Shown: positions 30,527-40,666, counted from the stretch's first letter. The stretch: DNA of 64,000 nucleotides from Histomonas meleagridis (GCA_020186115.1 WSYJ01000025.1:248001-312000); one strand, 5' to 3'. A program made the numbers and translations. Notes: generated by a model from the sequence alone, not told the origin.

Positions 30527-31331
30527 AAGAAAGAAAGTGATATCGCTCGACATCAACGAACGTATTTCAAAACTTTACGACCTGAATTAATTAGTCAAAA
30601 TGAAAATACTTTGTTAACATTAATGCGTTCTTTATTGCCGACATTACAAAATAGTCAACAATTTAATGATTTTATTTTGCAATGTATTAGTTATTCAATT
30701 GGCGAAATTAAATATCCAAATATGTTCTCGTTAAAATTAAATAAATTCGGATTAAAAGAAATCATTAAGCCAATGATTGATGATGCACAGAATAAACTTT
30801 CTAAAGTATCAATAGAACTTGAAAATTATATAATCAAAAATGAAGTGAAACTTATTAATGATATACCTAACCCTCAGATTCCTTTAATGAAGTATAAAAA
30901 ACAAAATATTTTAAACCAAAAGAAAATTTGGAAAACAATTTCAAAACATTTTATGCATCAAAACACTTTTTGGAATTTAAATGTTTATTTGTTTAAACGG
31001 TCGTCGATCATTACCGGTTTTTCTTCATCGAAACTTAAACGGTTCCTGAGTTTTGAAAACCAAATACCGTTTAATAAAGTAAAAGTGCCAAAAGGTAAAA
31101 TGTATAAAGTTAAATGTAAAAAGAATAAAAATTAATGAAGAATTAGATTGCATTTTCATAATTAATAATGATAAAATAGAAATTTATTATCAAAACAGAA
31201 TCCAAACTATTTCACCTTTAGGAGTTAGAAACATTTTATTAAAAAAACGGTCGCAGATTACAACGGCAATTGAATTCATTTCTATTGACGGACGATCAAT
31301 TCTCATTGATTTCTTAACTCGACAGTTTTGA
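30527..31331 (+). pseudogene. PH-BEACH protein fragment, truncated and frameshifted
   Basis: An open frame (ATG at 30611, but open upstream to about 30527 as ESDIARHQRTYFKTLRPEL) runs to 31135 and ends KVKVPKGKMYKVKCKK. The homology resumes in another frame at 31140-31330 with INNDKIEIYYQNRIQ, VRNILLKKRSQITTAIEFIS and DGRSILIDF. The pattern of a strand, an L..R....TAIE(I/F)F step and (G/N)RS..(I/L)(D/N)F is the PH-BEACH domain that precedes the BEACH domain in LYST/neurobeachin proteins. The BEACH and WD40 parts are absent, so this is a relic cut on both sides. BEACH proteins act in membrane traffic; this copy cannot. Confidence 0.55.
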
Positions 31332-31417
31332 TTAAAAAAAGTAAGACAATACATCAAATTCACACGCTTTTAGTGTTTACTATATAATTAGTGTTGTTTT
31401 ACATATAGATAGATACA

Positions 31418-32337
31418 TCATATGAAAATGTGATTATCAAATTCATTGTCCTTAAAATCTTCTTCAATATGGTTCAGTTTAATACCTACCACATTGTTAT
31501 TCGTGACATCTTTTTCACTATTTGATGATACTTCTTCGAAATTTGACGAATCTTTTTTGGATTTTTGCTGACGAATTACCAAAATAACAATTATACAAAT
31601 AATTATTACAATTACAATTGCGACACAAACAATTATAATAATCATCGTTTGTGTATCATTTTCATTGGTTTCATTATTTTCAGTCAAAATAAAATGAAAA
31701 TATGAATAAAAACTATATGGAACTGTATATTGGAGAACTGTATAATCATAAAATATGAATTCAGAATATGTTAAATAACTATTTAAGTTATTAAATGTTA
31801 AAAAAGAATGAGTGTGATAAAAAATGTATTAACAATGATTATTGTTTCTGTTATAATAATGGTTTGCGTCAAAGTAAGTGAATAAGTAAAAGATTTATGA
31901 TATGAAATATTTTCGATTAATGCTTGAGTATTAAAATTTTTTTGGATATCTGATTTAGTAAATGCATTCGATAATGCATTAGATTTGACAAAAGTATTTG
32001 AAATCGAAAACGTATTAGATAATGAAAATATATTTGGTTTAGTAAATAATGAATCTGAATTAGATAGTGTATTTGAACTAGAAAATGTATTTGAGTTAGA
32101 AAATGTATTTGATTTAGTAAATGTGTTTGAATTAGAAAATGTATTTGAATTAGTAAATGTATTTGAATTAGAAAATGTGTTTGAATTAGAAAATGTATTC
32201 GATCTTGTAGTTGCATCATTCTTACCCACAAACACCAAATTTGTGTGTTCATATCCAGATAAAAATTCATCATCGAAGGTCTCTGTTATATATGTATCTT
32301 CATTCAGTACTACCTTAAATATAAAATTATCTTTCAT
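31418..32337 (-). pseudogene. BspA-type stalk/TM surface protein, frameshifted and lacking LRRs
   Basis: The first frame (32337-31798) begins with a cap-like segment (ETFDDEFLSGYEHTNLVFVG), then about a dozen SNTF units (SNTFSNSNTFTNSNTF) and YSLTLTQTIIITETIIIV. It stops at 31798 after the frame is lost around 31810. The other frame continues with NNLNSYLTYSEFIFYDYTV, TENNETNENDTQT, a span (MIIIIVCVAIVIVIIICII) and an acidic tail ending at 31418. One shift therefore separates stalk and anchor. The LRR region is missing although a stop-free N-terminus can be read a little upstream. It is either a decaying gene or a sequencing error at one base. Confidence 0.7.
32030..32210. repeat. SNTF-encoding minisatellite
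   Basis: 18-bp units of the type gaattagaaaatgtattt/gatttagtaaatgtattt are repeated about ten times. They encode (S/T)NSNTF on the minus strand. The same unit type occurs in low copy number in the other BspA genes. Confidence 0.85.
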
Positions 32338-32923
32338 CCGTAATTTCAGGACAAACCTTGTATCGAAATATAACGGAATGAGTAATTACTCTTTCATCAA
32401 TGCTATATGCCCGCCAAATTATTCACTTTTTGATTGATATGTGTAAAATATTCGATGCTCATCTGAAGTTTTTGTATCACCTTACATAACATATTCTGTG
32501 ATATAAACGTTCAGAGAACTCAAAAAAAAAGTACCCTAACAGCGGTTAGTAATAACGATCATATTTTATTGACGATAAAATTTGTATCACAATCTAATTG
32601 TGTTACATAAATTATATATCATATTTATAACATATTTTTTGCGTTTATGATGAAATTCATTCAATCACATATGTATCTTCCTAATCCATAAAGTTATTTT
32701 TATTTGATATATGTTTATTTTTTCAATAGATAAGTGTCCATATTTGAATGTCAATAACGGTTTACGGAAAATTTTAAAATTTCGAAAATGTTCAATATAA
32801 ACTTTTTTGAGGCAATTCTTCTGTTTTTCATAGGTTTACGTTCAAAACACCGATGTTTGATAGGAGTTGAATTGATTTACTAACCTATGAATTTTTCTGA
32901 GAGTTTCTATGTGATTTTTTTGA
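32338..32923. other. intergenic
   Basis: No gene. An 11-mer cgatcatattt at 32557 recurs at 60597, upstream of the PP2A-like gene. Confidence 0.45.
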
Positions 32924-33454
32924 ATGGAGCTCAAACCACTTAGGATGACTGCCTTAAGAATCACCGACTTCTACGATCTCATCAATGATTTAATGCGGGA
33001 AGCTCTTAGTGCTACTGGCACATGGTCTCTCGCTTCCATACAGAAATTAAAGACGAAGATATTTGCTTTTTCCATGAGAGAATCAGAAATATTCATAGAA
33101 GAAATATTAAAAACCCTTACAGACGCAAACACAAGTCCTAACTCACAATTTAAGATCGCTCAATTACTCACAACAGTACATTCAATGAGAATTAATACAG
33201 TTGAACTTGCATTCCAAACACACAGAGAAAGAATTGAAGCAATATTTCCAGACATAGACTCAAAGCAGCCATTTGGAAGGCTTACAGTATCACTACTTAA
33301 GTCAATTTATCAAGGTTTTCAGCAAATGCCAAGAGCTGAATCACGTACACCCACACCACAGATACACAGAGAACAGCCTATTGATAGGCATACTGTATCT
33401 AAGTATTCTAAAACACCGGACCAAACCTTCTTTAAGAAAGACTCTGACATCTGA
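32924..33454 (+). CDS. hypothetical helical protein, 176 aa
   Basis: The sequence is mainly helical for residues 1-130 (ITDFYDLINDLMREAL, ESEIFIEEILKTLTDA, FKIAQLLTTVHSM), with a Pro/Thr/His-rich tail (SRTPTPQIHREQPIDRH). I recognise no family. The start could also be MTALRI at 32945. It sits 110 bp upstream of the CK1 gene on the same strand. Balanced amino-acid use and absence of runs of Asn/Lys argue that it is coding. Confidence 0.7.
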   Translation: MELKPLRMTALRITDFYDLINDLMREALSATGTWSLASIQKLKTKIFAFSMRESEIFIEEILKTLTDANTSPNSQFKIAQLLTTVHSMRINTVELAFQTHRERIEAIFPDIDSKQPFGRLTVSLLKSIYQGFQQMPRAESRTPTPQIHREQPIDRHTVSKYSKTPDQTFFKKDSDI

Positions 33455-33564
33455 AAGAAATTGTATTTCTTCACAAAATATAGAGAATAAACTTATCAAA
33501 ATTTCGAAATTTGGCCTTTTTCTTTGAAATTTACAAATGTGACACCCTGTGAAAAAGCAAAAAA

Positions 33565-34605
33565 ATGGATAAACTCAAAAGCGGCACCCGTTTCCTATCA
33601 TATCGCTTGGATCGGTGTATAGGGAAGGGTGCTTTCGGTTGTGTATGGTCAGCTCAACAAGAAGGAAGTGGTCAAATTGTTGCTATTAAATTCGAATATC
33701 CAACTTTAACAAAATCTTTTCTCAATGAAGAAGCAGAAATTACAAAGGAAATTTCTTCATGCGAATCATTCCCACATTATTATGGGAATGGAATAGAACA
33801 AGGATTTCATTATTTAATTATTGAAATGTTGGGAATGAGCTTAAGAGCGTTTCAAGAAAATCACACAGGAGGAATATTATCATTAAATGAAGTTGGTCCA
33901 ATTGCTGTTTCCATGGTCAAAGCAATCCAAAATTTTCATAACATGGGATTTGTTCATCGTGATATTAAACCTTCAAACTTTGTTTTTAGAGGAAGGCCAG
34001 ATCAAAATGAGTTATGTCTTATTGATTTTGGTCTCGCGAAACGTTGGAGATCTCCAGATGGTGAAGTATACAAACCAAGAGAAAACGTTGGGTTTCGAGG
34101 CACATCACGATATGCGTCCATTAACTCACACGACGGCTATGATTTAGGCCGTCGCGATGACCTTTGGTCATTTTTTTACGTATTGATTGAATTGTGTGCT
34201 CCACCATTACCATGGAAAACGCAAAACGACAAAGACGCCGTCGCACAGATAAAGAAGAGGGGCGTTGCCCGTCTGTGCACAGGGCTTCCTTCGCAATTTG
34301 AGGATATTGCAAATCACATCTCAAGTTTGGGCTTCGCTGATGATCCCGACTACGACCTCATCATACAGAAGCTGGACGAGGTGATCGAGGGTGCGGAGGC
34401 CGGTTCGGACAATGGCGTTTGCTTGAGCGAGGAATACGGATCAATGGCGCTGATTGTCGCGCCAAACTGCGGAAGCGTGTTCGGAAGCTCGAGCGCGGTG
34501 GAGGGAAGCTGGGACAACGGAGAGCCCGCCGCCGCGCAGGAGGCGTACTTGGGCGATACGGATAATGGGGAGGCCCAAAAAAAGGGCTGCTGCAACCTTT
34601 TGTGA
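33565..34605 (+). CDS. CK1-type protein kinase with C-terminal lipid-anchor motif
   Basis: This 346-aa kinase has glycine loop IGKGAFGCV (residues 19-27), Lys42 in VAIK, HRDIKPSN (131-138), DFG (154-156), and the CK1-type FRGTSRYASINSH segment followed by LGRRDDLWSFFYVLIEL. All catalytic positions are present. After the kinase core comes an Ala/Gly/Ser/Asp-rich tail ending GCCNLL. CNLL fits a CaaX box, with Leu favouring geranylgeranylation, and the preceding Cys could be palmitoylated, so plasma-membrane anchoring is likely, as in yeast Yck-type CK1. The last 350 bp of the gene are markedly GC-rich compared with everything around them. The start is the only ATG before the core, 6 A's after gaaaaagc. 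Confidence 0.93.
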   Translation: MDKLKSGTRFLSYRLDRCIGKGAFGCVWSAQQEGSGQIVAIKFEYPTLTKSFLNEEAEITKEISSCESFPHYYGNGIEQGFHYLIIEMLGMSLRAFQENHTGGILSLNEVGPIAVSMVKAIQNFHNMGFVHRDIKPSNFVFRGRPDQNELCLIDFGLAKRWRSPDGEVYKPRENVGFRGTSRYASINSHDGYDLGRRDDLWSFFYVLIELCAPPLPWKTQNDKDAVAQIKKRGVARLCTGLPSQFEDIANHISSLGFADDPDYDLIIQKLDEVIEGAEAGSDNGVCLSEEYGSMALIVAPNCGSVFGSSSAVEGSWDNGEPAAAQEAYLGDTDNGEAQKKGCCNLL

Positions 34606-34965
34606 TGTGTTTGTTTAAATGGTGTTTGTTGTTCACGTTTTGTTTTTGAGAAATTCGATTAATAACTTAATAAGGAATCGAATGTTATTCATTTTATTTA
34701 TGGTAATTGTTTAATGAAAAATGTTTTCTTTTATAAATTAATTTAAAATCGCAAATAATTTTTATCTAAAAAAAAAAAAAAAATGCAATTTGAAGCATAT
34801 CATATTTTATAAATTTTTGTTTGTAGGAATTAATTTGTAAATAAATATAAACTGTTTAATAGTTTTCCAATCAAATAATTTAGTTCGTGTTGTTTTATAT
34901 GGAAAAAATAATACAAAAAATGTATATTTATAATGTCAAATTAAACATATCTCACGCTATATAAT
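34606..34965. other. intergenic, convergent 3' ends
   Basis: 360 bp between two convergent genes. It contains a run of about 15 A at 34770. Nothing else seen. Confidence 0.5.
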
Positions 34966-36294
34966 TTATTGATTTTCAACGCACATAGAGATTGCATTTT
35001 CCAAAGAGCCTAATATGAAGTTTGCTTCATCCGTTTCTATTTCGGCCAATGCATCTAAACCCTCAGCTTCGATTACTTGTCTTAGCAAACAACTCATTTC
35101 ATTAATTGCGGTCATTTTCTCTAATAGCGCATGTAATGATTCCAACAAATATTTAATTGACACATCGGATCCACTATCCACGACATCGAACAGTAACCCC
35201 AAACAATGCGAATTTAACAACTGAACGCATTCGTCTGGAGATGCCGAGACGAAAGTTATCCAATACACTTTGCACAGGTTACACAACTCAACATAACTCA
35301 TTAACTCTTTATATTTAAATGTACACACGTAAAATCCCAAATTTATTAAACGTTGAATATCATTTGGATATTTATAAATATAATTCGAACAATATACAAA
35401 AAATTCGGATTTATATTTTGTCTTTCGTTCTAAACTTTGGATGAAAAAAGGGAAATTTATGATTTGCATTTCATTTGTCTTATAAAAGCTTAAATTCATG
35501 ATCTTTAATGCAAATTGTATTATCGATGGCTTTTGGAGATGAATGTTAAGGAAAATCGGATGAAGATTTCTGATGACAAATAAGCAATTGTCGGGATACT
35601 TGTTTAAAATATATAAAACAATGAGAAGTAAGATTTTGCAGCCTTTGACATTTTGTTTCGCAAATATTTTGGTGAGAAGTGAACTGTTTTGATTGATGAA
35701 ATCTGTCGAAATTTGTTCAACTTGTATAAGTGAATAAAGGAAAAAACACCCGATTTCACGGAACTTCACGTTCTTGTGGAAACAAAGATCAAAAACAAAA
35801 GATTTAAAGTTTTGTGTAAGAAATATATCAAAATTTTTGGAATTGACAATAAGATTAGTCAAAAGTTTTAACTGCGTTAAAGAAACTACTGATGAAATTC
35901 CTTCAAAGTTATGAAATACAACTTCAATAAAATTATGATTAAGTATAATATTTGATATTACTGGATTGGTAGAGAGTTTTGTTAAAAAAAGAATTACTTT
36001 TTGTTCTGACGTGTTTTCATATATTGTAAATAAAAGAGAGATTAGAGAGGAATTATGGATTAATTGAATAACTCCTGGAAGAAAAATAATGTCTTGCTTT
36101 ACTAAATGATTTAATGTTAAAAGCATAATGTTTATGTTTTGATTTTCCCAGCTTTCATTTAGTTTTATGATAGAATTTTGAAAATCACCAAAGTTAAAAT
36201 CGGGATTACGAACAAAACAACACGGATTTTCATCGAAAACATAGGTCATTATTTCAGATAATGTTAAGCCTTTGGTTTCTTTGTATGTAGTCAT
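34966..36294 (-). CDS. hypothetical helical-repeat protein, 442 aa
   Basis: The chain is Leu/Ile/Phe/Asn-rich with a regular pattern of paired helices (LLTLNHLVKQDIIFLPGVIQ; SLISLLFTIYENTSEQKVIL; FLTKLSTNPVISNIILN), as in ARM/HEAT proteins, running from about residue 45 to 430. No catalytic motif, signal or span is seen. I recognise no named family; trichomonads have many such proteins. A protein-interaction scaffold is the plausible role. The start is the ATG at 36294, with no competing upstream ATG. Confidence 0.75.
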   Translation of the reverse strand: MTTYKETKGLTLSEIMTYVFDENPCCFVRNPDFNFGDFQNSIIKLNESWENQNINIMLLTLNHLVKQDIIFLPGVIQLIHNSSLISLLFTIYENTSEQKVILFLTKLSTNPVISNIILNHNFIEVVFHNFEGISSVVSLTQLKLLTNLIVNSKNFDIFLTQNFKSFVFDLCFHKNVKFREIGCFFLYSLIQVEQISTDFINQNSSLLTKIFAKQNVKGCKILLLIVLYILNKYPDNCLFVIRNLHPIFLNIHLQKPSIIQFALKIMNLSFYKTNEMQIINFPFFIQSLERKTKYKSEFFVYCSNYIYKYPNDIQRLINLGFYVCTFKYKELMSYVELCNLCKVYWITFVSASPDECVQLLNSHCLGLLFDVVDSGSDVSIKYLLESLHALLEKMTAINEMSCLLRQVIEAEGLDALAEIETDEANFILGSLENAISMCVENQ

Positions 36295-36630
36295 TCATAA
36301 AATTTTTAGAACTGTTTCAATCATTATTTAATTTGGCGGTTATTTGGAAATGGAAAAATAAAAAATGATGAATTTGGACTTGTCTAATATGATCTTAAAA
36401 TTTTTTGGAAAAAATGATTGTCTTTTAAAATATTTTTTACTAAATTCTCGAAAACATATTGAAAATATTCATTCTGTTTTCATTTATAGAATTTTTTTAT
36501 TCTTAAACAACAAGATTTGCTTGAATTGCTTTTTGCTTTTATTTTCAAATTCGTTTTCAAGCAATTTTAGTCGGATTCAAAAACAGAAAAATTCAAGAAG
36601 ATTAAATTTTCTTTAGTAAGCAAAAGCAGA
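36295..36630. other. intergenic
   Basis: 336 bp between two minus-strand genes. An 83-codon plus-strand frame here is Phe/Leu/Asn/Ser-rich and does not look coding. Confidence 0.5.
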
Positions 36631-38220
36631 TTAAAGGTCTGACATTGATTCATTTTGGAAATCGAGACATGCTTCAGGTTTTTCGACTTGGAAATTAGAC
36701 ATAATTTTTGATTTAATTAATCTCATCATCCATTTATCTCTAGCATTTTGATCTTGTACTCTGAAACAAATCTTTTTAATTCCTGATTTAATAACTGGCA
36801 TTTTCTTTTGGAATTTTACGAACTGAATTTGATTTGATGTTGTTTTTATAACAATTTCTGTTGGATTTTTTCCACAGAACACATCAACCTCTGTTAATTG
36901 TATCATTCCTTGAGGGGAATCATCACTTAGCCCTGAGTTATCCTTAAAATAATAAAGACATGAGTTTGTGAGAACGAAATAATGTTTTTTCCATTTTGAA
37001 AACATTTTTTCATATTTTATCTCAAGATAACCTCGTAATTTTGGTGCTGACATTGCTAGGAATTCATTTGAAGAGCCCGAAAATTGAAAAGGATTCGATT
37101 TTAGTTCTTCATACATTTGCATTAACATTTTGTCTGATATTTCATGATCATTTAATGATCCTTTAATATTGACAATAAACTCACTACATGTCATCTTCCT
37201 TTGAACATTAGGGTTATGTAAATCTGAGTTAAGCATTATAAGAGCAAATGAAAGTATATAGGCAACTTCGGAATTTTGAAATACTTTTGGATTTTGGTTA
37301 ATATAACAAGTTGAGAAAACTTGCATGATTCTATCAATTTCTTGTGCTTCACCTGGTAAATGTAATGGTCCACCTAATGCTGTTCTCATTGCAGTGATGA
37401 AATTGGTTTTAAGATCAAGGTTCATGAAATATGCATTGAGAATTGGTTCGTTTCCTTTTATGGCGAGAAATTCTCCTATTTTCTTTCTTAATAAACCAGG
37501 TACATTCATTAGAAGAAATGCAATGTTTTCTGGTGTTTCTTCTTTTTTATAATATTGGCATAAAATGCTGATGTTTTTCTTGGGATTCTTATTGAATTGA
37601 TATATTACTTCGATTTCTTCATCTTCTTCTTCAATTAATGAAATCAATTCTTCCGTTGTTAGCACTTGCACTGAACTTGATGAATGTAAATTATAATATG
37701 ATTTGTTTACTCTGACCGTATGATTCTTTCTATATTTTCTTTTTATTTTGGTATCACTATCCATTTCGAACGTTGATGCATGAATGTTTGGATTTGATAT
37801 TGAATGTGTTGTATAGTTTCTTCTTTTACGACTAGATTTATGTTGACCATGATAAACTCTTTTTTTCTTTCTTACTACCTTGCGTTTTGTTTCTACAGTT
37901 GGAATTTCTGAAATTACATCTTCTTTATTTTGTCCAACCTTTTTGGAATTTGGTTGAAGTGTTTCACTTCGAATTGCTTTAGCTTTAATTGTTTTAGTAA
38001 TTGATTCATGTCTACTTGAATTCATATTTAATATGCTTTCATTTATTTCTAACTTATCCTCTGTTTTGGTTAATGAATAATTTATTTCTTCAAGTTTAAT
38101 TGGGATTTCGATAATGTCTTCTTGTTGTTCTGTGTTAGTTTGATTATCGAATTCATGTTGGTCGATTTTCTCCAATGATTCTTTATACGTTTGATGAACA
38201 CCATCATTTGGAGAGTTCAT
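36631..38220 (-). CDS. Sec7-PH Arf guanine nucleotide exchange factor (cytohesin-like layout)
   Basis: This 529-aa protein has an N-terminal basic, Ser/Thr-rich disordered region (1-195). The Sec7 domain is about 205-375: FNKNPKKNISILC, ENIAFLLMNVPGLLRKKIGEFL, then LHLPGEAQEIDRIMQVF with the catalytic Glu finger near residue 287, and AYILSFALIMLNSDLHNPNV (the hydrophobic groove and NxDLHN motif). A PH domain follows at about 395-510 (RGYLEIKYEKMFSKWKKHYF ... ARDKWMMRLI with the invariant Trp). It activates Arf GTPases on membranes, and the PH domain should give phosphoinositide recruitment. No coiled coil is present. The start is the first ATG of the frame. Confidence 0.93.
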   Translation of the reverse strand: MNSPNDGVHQTYKESLEKIDQHEFDNQTNTEQQEDIIEIPIKLEEINYSLTKTEDKLEINESILNMNSSRHESITKTIKAKAIRSETLQPNSKKVGQNKEDVISEIPTVETKRKVVRKKKRVYHGQHKSSRKRRNYTTHSISNPNIHASTFEMDSDTKIKRKYRKNHTVRVNKSYYNLHSSSSVQVLTTEELISLIEEEDEEIEVIYQFNKNPKKNISILCQYYKKEETPENIAFLLMNVPGLLRKKIGEFLAIKGNEPILNAYFMNLDLKTNFITAMRTALGGPLHLPGEAQEIDRIMQVFSTCYINQNPKVFQNSEVAYILSFALIMLNSDLHNPNVQRKMTCSEFIVNIKGSLNDHEISDKMLMQMYEELKSNPFQFSGSSNEFLAMSAPKLRGYLEIKYEKMFSKWKKHYFVLTNSCLYYFKDNSGLSDDSPQGMIQLTEVDVFCGKNPTEIVIKTTSNQIQFVKFQKKMPVIKSGIKKICFRVQDQNARDKWMMRLIKSKIMSNFQVEKPEACLDFQNESMSDL

Positions 38221-38534
38221 TTTAATAACAAATTCTTTCCTCCCAAAAAAATTCAGATAAAATAGTGGTTTTTCGTAAAAGCCTAAAAATAAACTTTTTT
38301 CCTAAGTAAAAATACCTTAAAATGAACTTTTAAACTTTATTTAAAATTTTTTTTACTTTTTTAAATATTTTTAGAATAAATTAATACTTTAAATTATTAA
38401 GTGAGCGTGTAATAATGTATGAATTTTTTTATTTTTAGGATGTTAAAAATTTATAATAAAATTATCTCCTGAAAGTTTCATGTTTTATGTCTCCAAATAA
38501 AAAATGAAAATTGACTAAGTTTGTTTAATTTCGT
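38221..38534. other. intergenic, divergent promoters
   Basis: 314 bp of very AT-rich DNA between the Sec7 gene and the ankyrin gene. No element recognised. Confidence 0.45.
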
Positions 38535-38556
38535 TTGAATTGTTTTTCATCTTCAT

Positions 38557-40119
38557 ATGAAGAATTCCGATCCGATTACATATACAGGAGGAGATCCAGA
38601 TGTTGTTCATTTCAAATTTTCATAATAGTTTCTTTACTGTTTTTAATATTTATTTTCATTTTACGATATTTCTTTAAATTTTTTAAATCACTTCTTCATT
38701 ATTTCATTCGAGAAGGAGATATTGAACAGGTTCGTGCACTCTTAGATAACGGAGTTGATACTGCAGCATCGAAATGTCAAATGCATCTACCACCATTGCA
38801 TTTCGCCATCAAAGTTAAACAAAACGAATGTGTTAATCTACTTTTAGAAAACAACGCTGATCCGAACATACAAACTAAAGCAGGAACTACACCTCTTATC
38901 ACAGCAATTATTTATGATAATAATGAAGCGGTTTCATCTCTTCTTGATCACGGTGCGGATCCCAACATTTGTAATAACAATGTTTATCTTGTTTTTTTGG
39001 TATTTCTTTTTTTGTTTTGAGATTCCATTATTTTTTGCAATTCATATGCATAACGCTAAAGCTGTTCAACTCCTTCTTGAAAGAGGCTCTCAAACAGCAG
39101 TTAATGGTATGACAGCGCTTCAATATGCCATAAACAAAATGGATCCAGAATGTGTTAGAATAATATGTACATTTCAAAACACAGAAGATGAAAAGCTGGA
39201 TTTCTATGGTACACCAGAGCTTGAAGCCGCCATTAAGCAGGATGATCCATCTGTTGAACTTCTCCTCACATCAAAAACGCCGATACAAACCGCCGTCGGC
39301 TTTTCGTTTATCGCCGAATTAAATCACCAAATCAACAACGAAGTTAAAGATGTCAAAAACTTCATTAACACCGAGATTGAAGAAGGATTTGACCATATCT
39401 CTGAACTTCTTATTGATATAACTCGTCTTGAGCGTCGACTTTTAAGATTTGATGAAATTATTCGAAAGAAGATTAGTCAATATAACTCTGATATTCGAGC
39501 ATTTCGACTTCAACCACGTGGTAATGATAATGTTGAAGGTGATGAAGTCGTTAAGCAAATTATATCTGCATGGAGTACCAAACTTACAGAAACAAATGAT
39601 ATCCTTACAGCTCTTTGTCCTCACTTATTTACACCAGAAGGGATAAAGATCTCCAACCAATGGATGCAAGTCATAAAAGAACGAAAAAAGTTTATTGAGA
39701 ATTTATTAGATCGCGGAATTGATGAAATAAATTCCATTCGAACCATTGAGACACAAAAGCATCAGTACTCACAAGATTATAAGACATTAAAAGTATTAAA
39801 AGAAGATGAAACGAAACGTGCAAATGAGCTCCAACCGATAATCACAGATTTTATAAAAACTGTAAACTCAATAATAAATCAATTCGACGAAGATATTAAA
39901 GCTGTATTTAAGAAAATGGTTCAACAGCATATGGATACATTCGAACAATTCAAAAAAAAAACTGGAAAAAGAAAGAAAAACGTTGAGCCCACCGAAAGGT
40001 TATCAAACGAAAGTGATGATAAGCATAAGAAGTCAATGAAAATCGCGTTCTCGAAAACTGTCGTGGATTCTTTACCAATGCCAAAGAAAAGCCAAACGAA
40101 GGCAAGCAATAGCGAATGA
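38557..40119 (+). CDS. ankyrin-repeat protein with C-terminal coiled coil, interrupted frame
   Basis: Ankyrin repeats (LHYFIREGDIEQVRALLDNG; LHFAIKVKQNECVNLLLENN; PLITAIIYDNNEAVSSLLDHG; LFFAIHMHNAKAVQLLLERG; ALQYAINKMDPECVRII) are followed by a helical region from about 39290 (long charged coiled coil with LERRLLRFDEIIRKK) and a basic tail. The frame changes after DPNICNNN. A 40-nt GT...AG stretch, 38982-39021, lies exactly at that repeat boundary, and its length fits the frame change, so it may be a small intron. The 5' end is unclear: the ankyrin frame has no ATG before the second repeat, while the ATG at 38557 (MKNSDPITYTGG) is in another frame. There is either a second break or partial decay. 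Confidence 0.65.
38982..39021 (+). other. candidate 40-nt intron
   Basis: It starts GTTTATCTTG and ends TTTTGTTTTGAG, is extremely T-rich and lies between two ankyrin repeats. Removing it joins the NNN codons to ATT CCA TTA in frame. It lacks the GTATGT and ACTAACACACAG signals known from Trichomonas introns, so it is only a candidate. Confidence 0.3.
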
Positions 40120-40666
40120 AATTGTTGTGATTCAAACTCGTATCGTTCATTGAAAAATATATAAAATATACAAAATCTCACTTTTTCATTATATCTGCGG
40201 TTTTTGTGCACAAACGTTTTTACAAAATTTAAACGTTTAAATGTTCGATTCGAATAATAGTAATAATGTGAGTATAATGAAGAAATGATACATATTTCAC
40301 TGCTTTGATGAAAAGAACATCTGGTTTGCTTGTTAAAAATTATGACAAAGAAATGAAAAATATTTATTTAATATGATTAATAATTCAAGGCAAAAAACTC
40401 ATGAGCGCCATCCAATAATAAAAAATATTTTTTTTATAATAATAATATTTAAATAATAAAAAATATTTTTTTAAGAAATAATAATAATAATAATAATATT
40501 TAAATAATAAATAATAATAATATTTAAATAAACTGATTCAGAATTTTAAAATGCTTATGCTTTCACACAAAATATGAAAATTGATCAGGTGTAACAAATC
40601 ATTTTTAATAGAAATAATTAAGTTATACTTTAAATATAAAAAGTTTATATATTTATTATTAGATAT
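40120..40666. other. intergenic, convergent genes
   Basis: No gene. It contains the (AAT)n-rich tract at 40420-40530. Confidence 0.6.
40420..40530. repeat. AAT microsatellite-like tract
   Basis: Runs of taataataat are interspersed with atatttaaataataa. Confidence 0.85.

Noticed and set aside
32000-32220. Regular 18-bp repeats considered as a CRISPR-like array
   Set aside because: There are no unique spacers; the units are coding (SNTF stalk) and the genome is eukaryotic.
34361-34636. Pro/Arg/Ser-rich minus-strand frames opposite the CK1 tail
   Set aside because: They are shadows created by the GC-rich end of the kinase gene.
36365-36616. 83-codon plus-strand frame with ATG
   Set aside because: Phe/Leu/Asn/Ser-rich translation of AT-rich DNA, between two minus-strand genes, with no motif.
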